NCBI RefSeq assembly: GCF_025147325.1
Contig: NZ_CP102262.1
Coordinates: forward strand, 3,162,001-3,226,000
Direction of reading: 5' to 3'
Length of the DNA stretch: 64,000 nt
Source of the DNA: Bacteroides stercoris ATCC 43183
Lineage (GTDB): Bacteria; Bacteroidota; Bacteroidia; Bacteroidales; Bacteroidaceae
The notes below the pieces were generated by a model, which was not told the DNA's origin, ran no database searches, and worked only from the letters and a program-made list of their open reading frames with translations. The position numbers and the translations under genes were made by a program. Position 1 is the first letter of the stretch; each line of letters begins with the position of its first letter. Below, one piece after another: positions 63,421 to 64,000 of the stretch.

Positions 63421-64000
63421 ACTACGGCGTCCTACATAAGCTCCATAGCAGAGGCTTATGGTGTAAACGGTAAACAGTTGACTTCACAGTACAAGGGGTT
63501 TATCAGCGCATACAGAGAGTGGGACCTGTTGGATCATGCCACAGAATATGTCCTGTTCAAACAGAACATAGGTCCCTGCCTTTGTATTGACGAGACTTCT
63601 TTGAGCTGCGGAGAATTATATACTGTTGTCACCAACCGTGCAGACCGTAGTGGTAGAGGCAACCTTGTGGCCATGATACGTGGCACAAAGTCTGAAGAGG
63701 TCATAAAAGTACTTGAAATGATTCATGTCTCCAAGCGCAAGACGGTCAAAGAAGTCACTTTAAATTTTTCACCGACCATGATACGGACTGTCCGAACGAC
63801 TTTTCCCAACACCACTATGACCAATGACCGATTTCATGTACAGAAGCTCTTTTATGAGGCAATTGGTGAACTCAGGATTACTTATCGTTGGATGGCACGG
63901 GATTTGGAGAACGATGAAATTCAGCGGTGCAGAGAGCTGGGGATAGAGTATGTTCCGTTCTGATATACTAATGGCGATACCCGTAAACAGCTGCTGGCAA
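63421..64000 (+). pseudogene. ISL3-type transposase with in-frame TGA (copy 4), partial
   Basis: The frame overlaps the N-terminal ORF in its +1 frame, beginning TTASYISSIAEAYGVNGKQL. It has Asp in LCIDETSLSCGELYT and Asp in TNDRFHVQKLFYEA. After IEYVPF a TGA at 63961-63963 interrupts it, then the frame continues YTNGDTRKQLLA, which is the expected family sequence (copies 1 and 3 have NGDTRKQLLA or NGDSRKQLLS). A CGA to TGA change is the simplest explanation. The part with the catalytic glutamate lies beyond the window. Confidence 0.8.

Larger units (their letters stand above)
62972..64000 (+). mobile_element. ISL3-type insertion sequence, copy 4, runs off the window
   Basis: The left end GGGTCAGTCCGAAAACCCTT is related to those of copies 1-3 (GGGTCA). 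A -7 box TATCTTTG at 63024-63031 is followed by the N-terminal ORF and the transposase. It differs in sequence from the other copies and starts where the IS3-family remnant stops. The right end lies beyond 64000. Confidence 0.85.

Noticed and set aside
58079..63963. Recoding of TGA as tryptophan in this genome (three suspicious TGA codons)
   Set aside because: TGA is used as the normal stop of intact genes in the window, for example at 2353-2355 and 27505-27507, and the interrupted genes carry one TGA each. Point mutations or base-call errors explain it better.

Overview
The window is from a gut-type Bacteroidales genome, most probably Bacteroides. This rests on several SusC/TonB receptors that carry a carboxypeptidase-like N-terminal domain, a SusC/SusD utilisation locus with a hybrid two-component regulator, Tra/Mob genes of the Bacteroides conjugative-transposon type, and repeated Bacteroidetes promoter boxes (TAnnTTTG, in the best case with TTTG 19 bp upstream).

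Positions 1-22075 are ordinary chromosome: a partial biotin-dependent carboxyltransferase, an ECF sigma factor, a TRIC-type membrane protein, a UDP-GlcNAc 2-epimerase-like enzyme, a DUF5686 outer-membrane protein, a four-helix-bundle cassette flanked by GATTAGTG repeats, RarA, a D-2-hydroxyacid dehydrogenase, an EEP-family phosphatase/nuclease, two TonB receptors (one paired with a surface lipoprotein), EttA and tRNA-Lys(TTT).

Positions 22185-26615 are a stack of two-ORF insertion sequences with an ISL3-type DDE transposase. One copy is complete. A second is folded back on itself as a 473-bp inverted repeat, and a third copy sits inside one arm between 8-bp target duplications. Just beyond lies a 17-bp copy of the tRNA-Lys 3' end in inverted orientation. 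This is best explained as the attachment site of an integrative element flipped by recombination between IS copies.

Positions 26710-47458 are the remains of that integrative/conjugative element. The first part (26.7-36.3 kb) carries HTH genes, a primase-helicase, a PstI/BsuBI-like restriction-modification pair, a DUF234-type ATPase behind an array of TTTAC-N4-GTAAA palindromes, and a truncated AT-rich NTPase whose P-loop lacks the lysine. It is joined abruptly, tail to tail, to an interrupted transfer module: traM(partial)-L-K-J-I-DUF3876-G-F-E-D-DUF3408-A on the minus strand, with a divergent mobA-relaxase(partial). Both ends of the transfer module break inside genes, so the element looks dead, unless the joins are assembly errors.

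Positions 47459-62077 are a polysaccharide utilisation locus read on the minus strand: hybrid sensor/regulator, SusC, SusD, fasciclin lipoprotein, SusE/F-like lipoprotein, a possibly decayed enzyme, a beta-propeller lipoprotein and a GH99/71-like hydrolase. The last gene is cut by the element junction. The regulator has an in-frame TGA where a propeller tryptophan is expected. The window ends in a degenerate IS3-family element interrupted or abutted by a fourth ISL3-type copy that runs off the edge.
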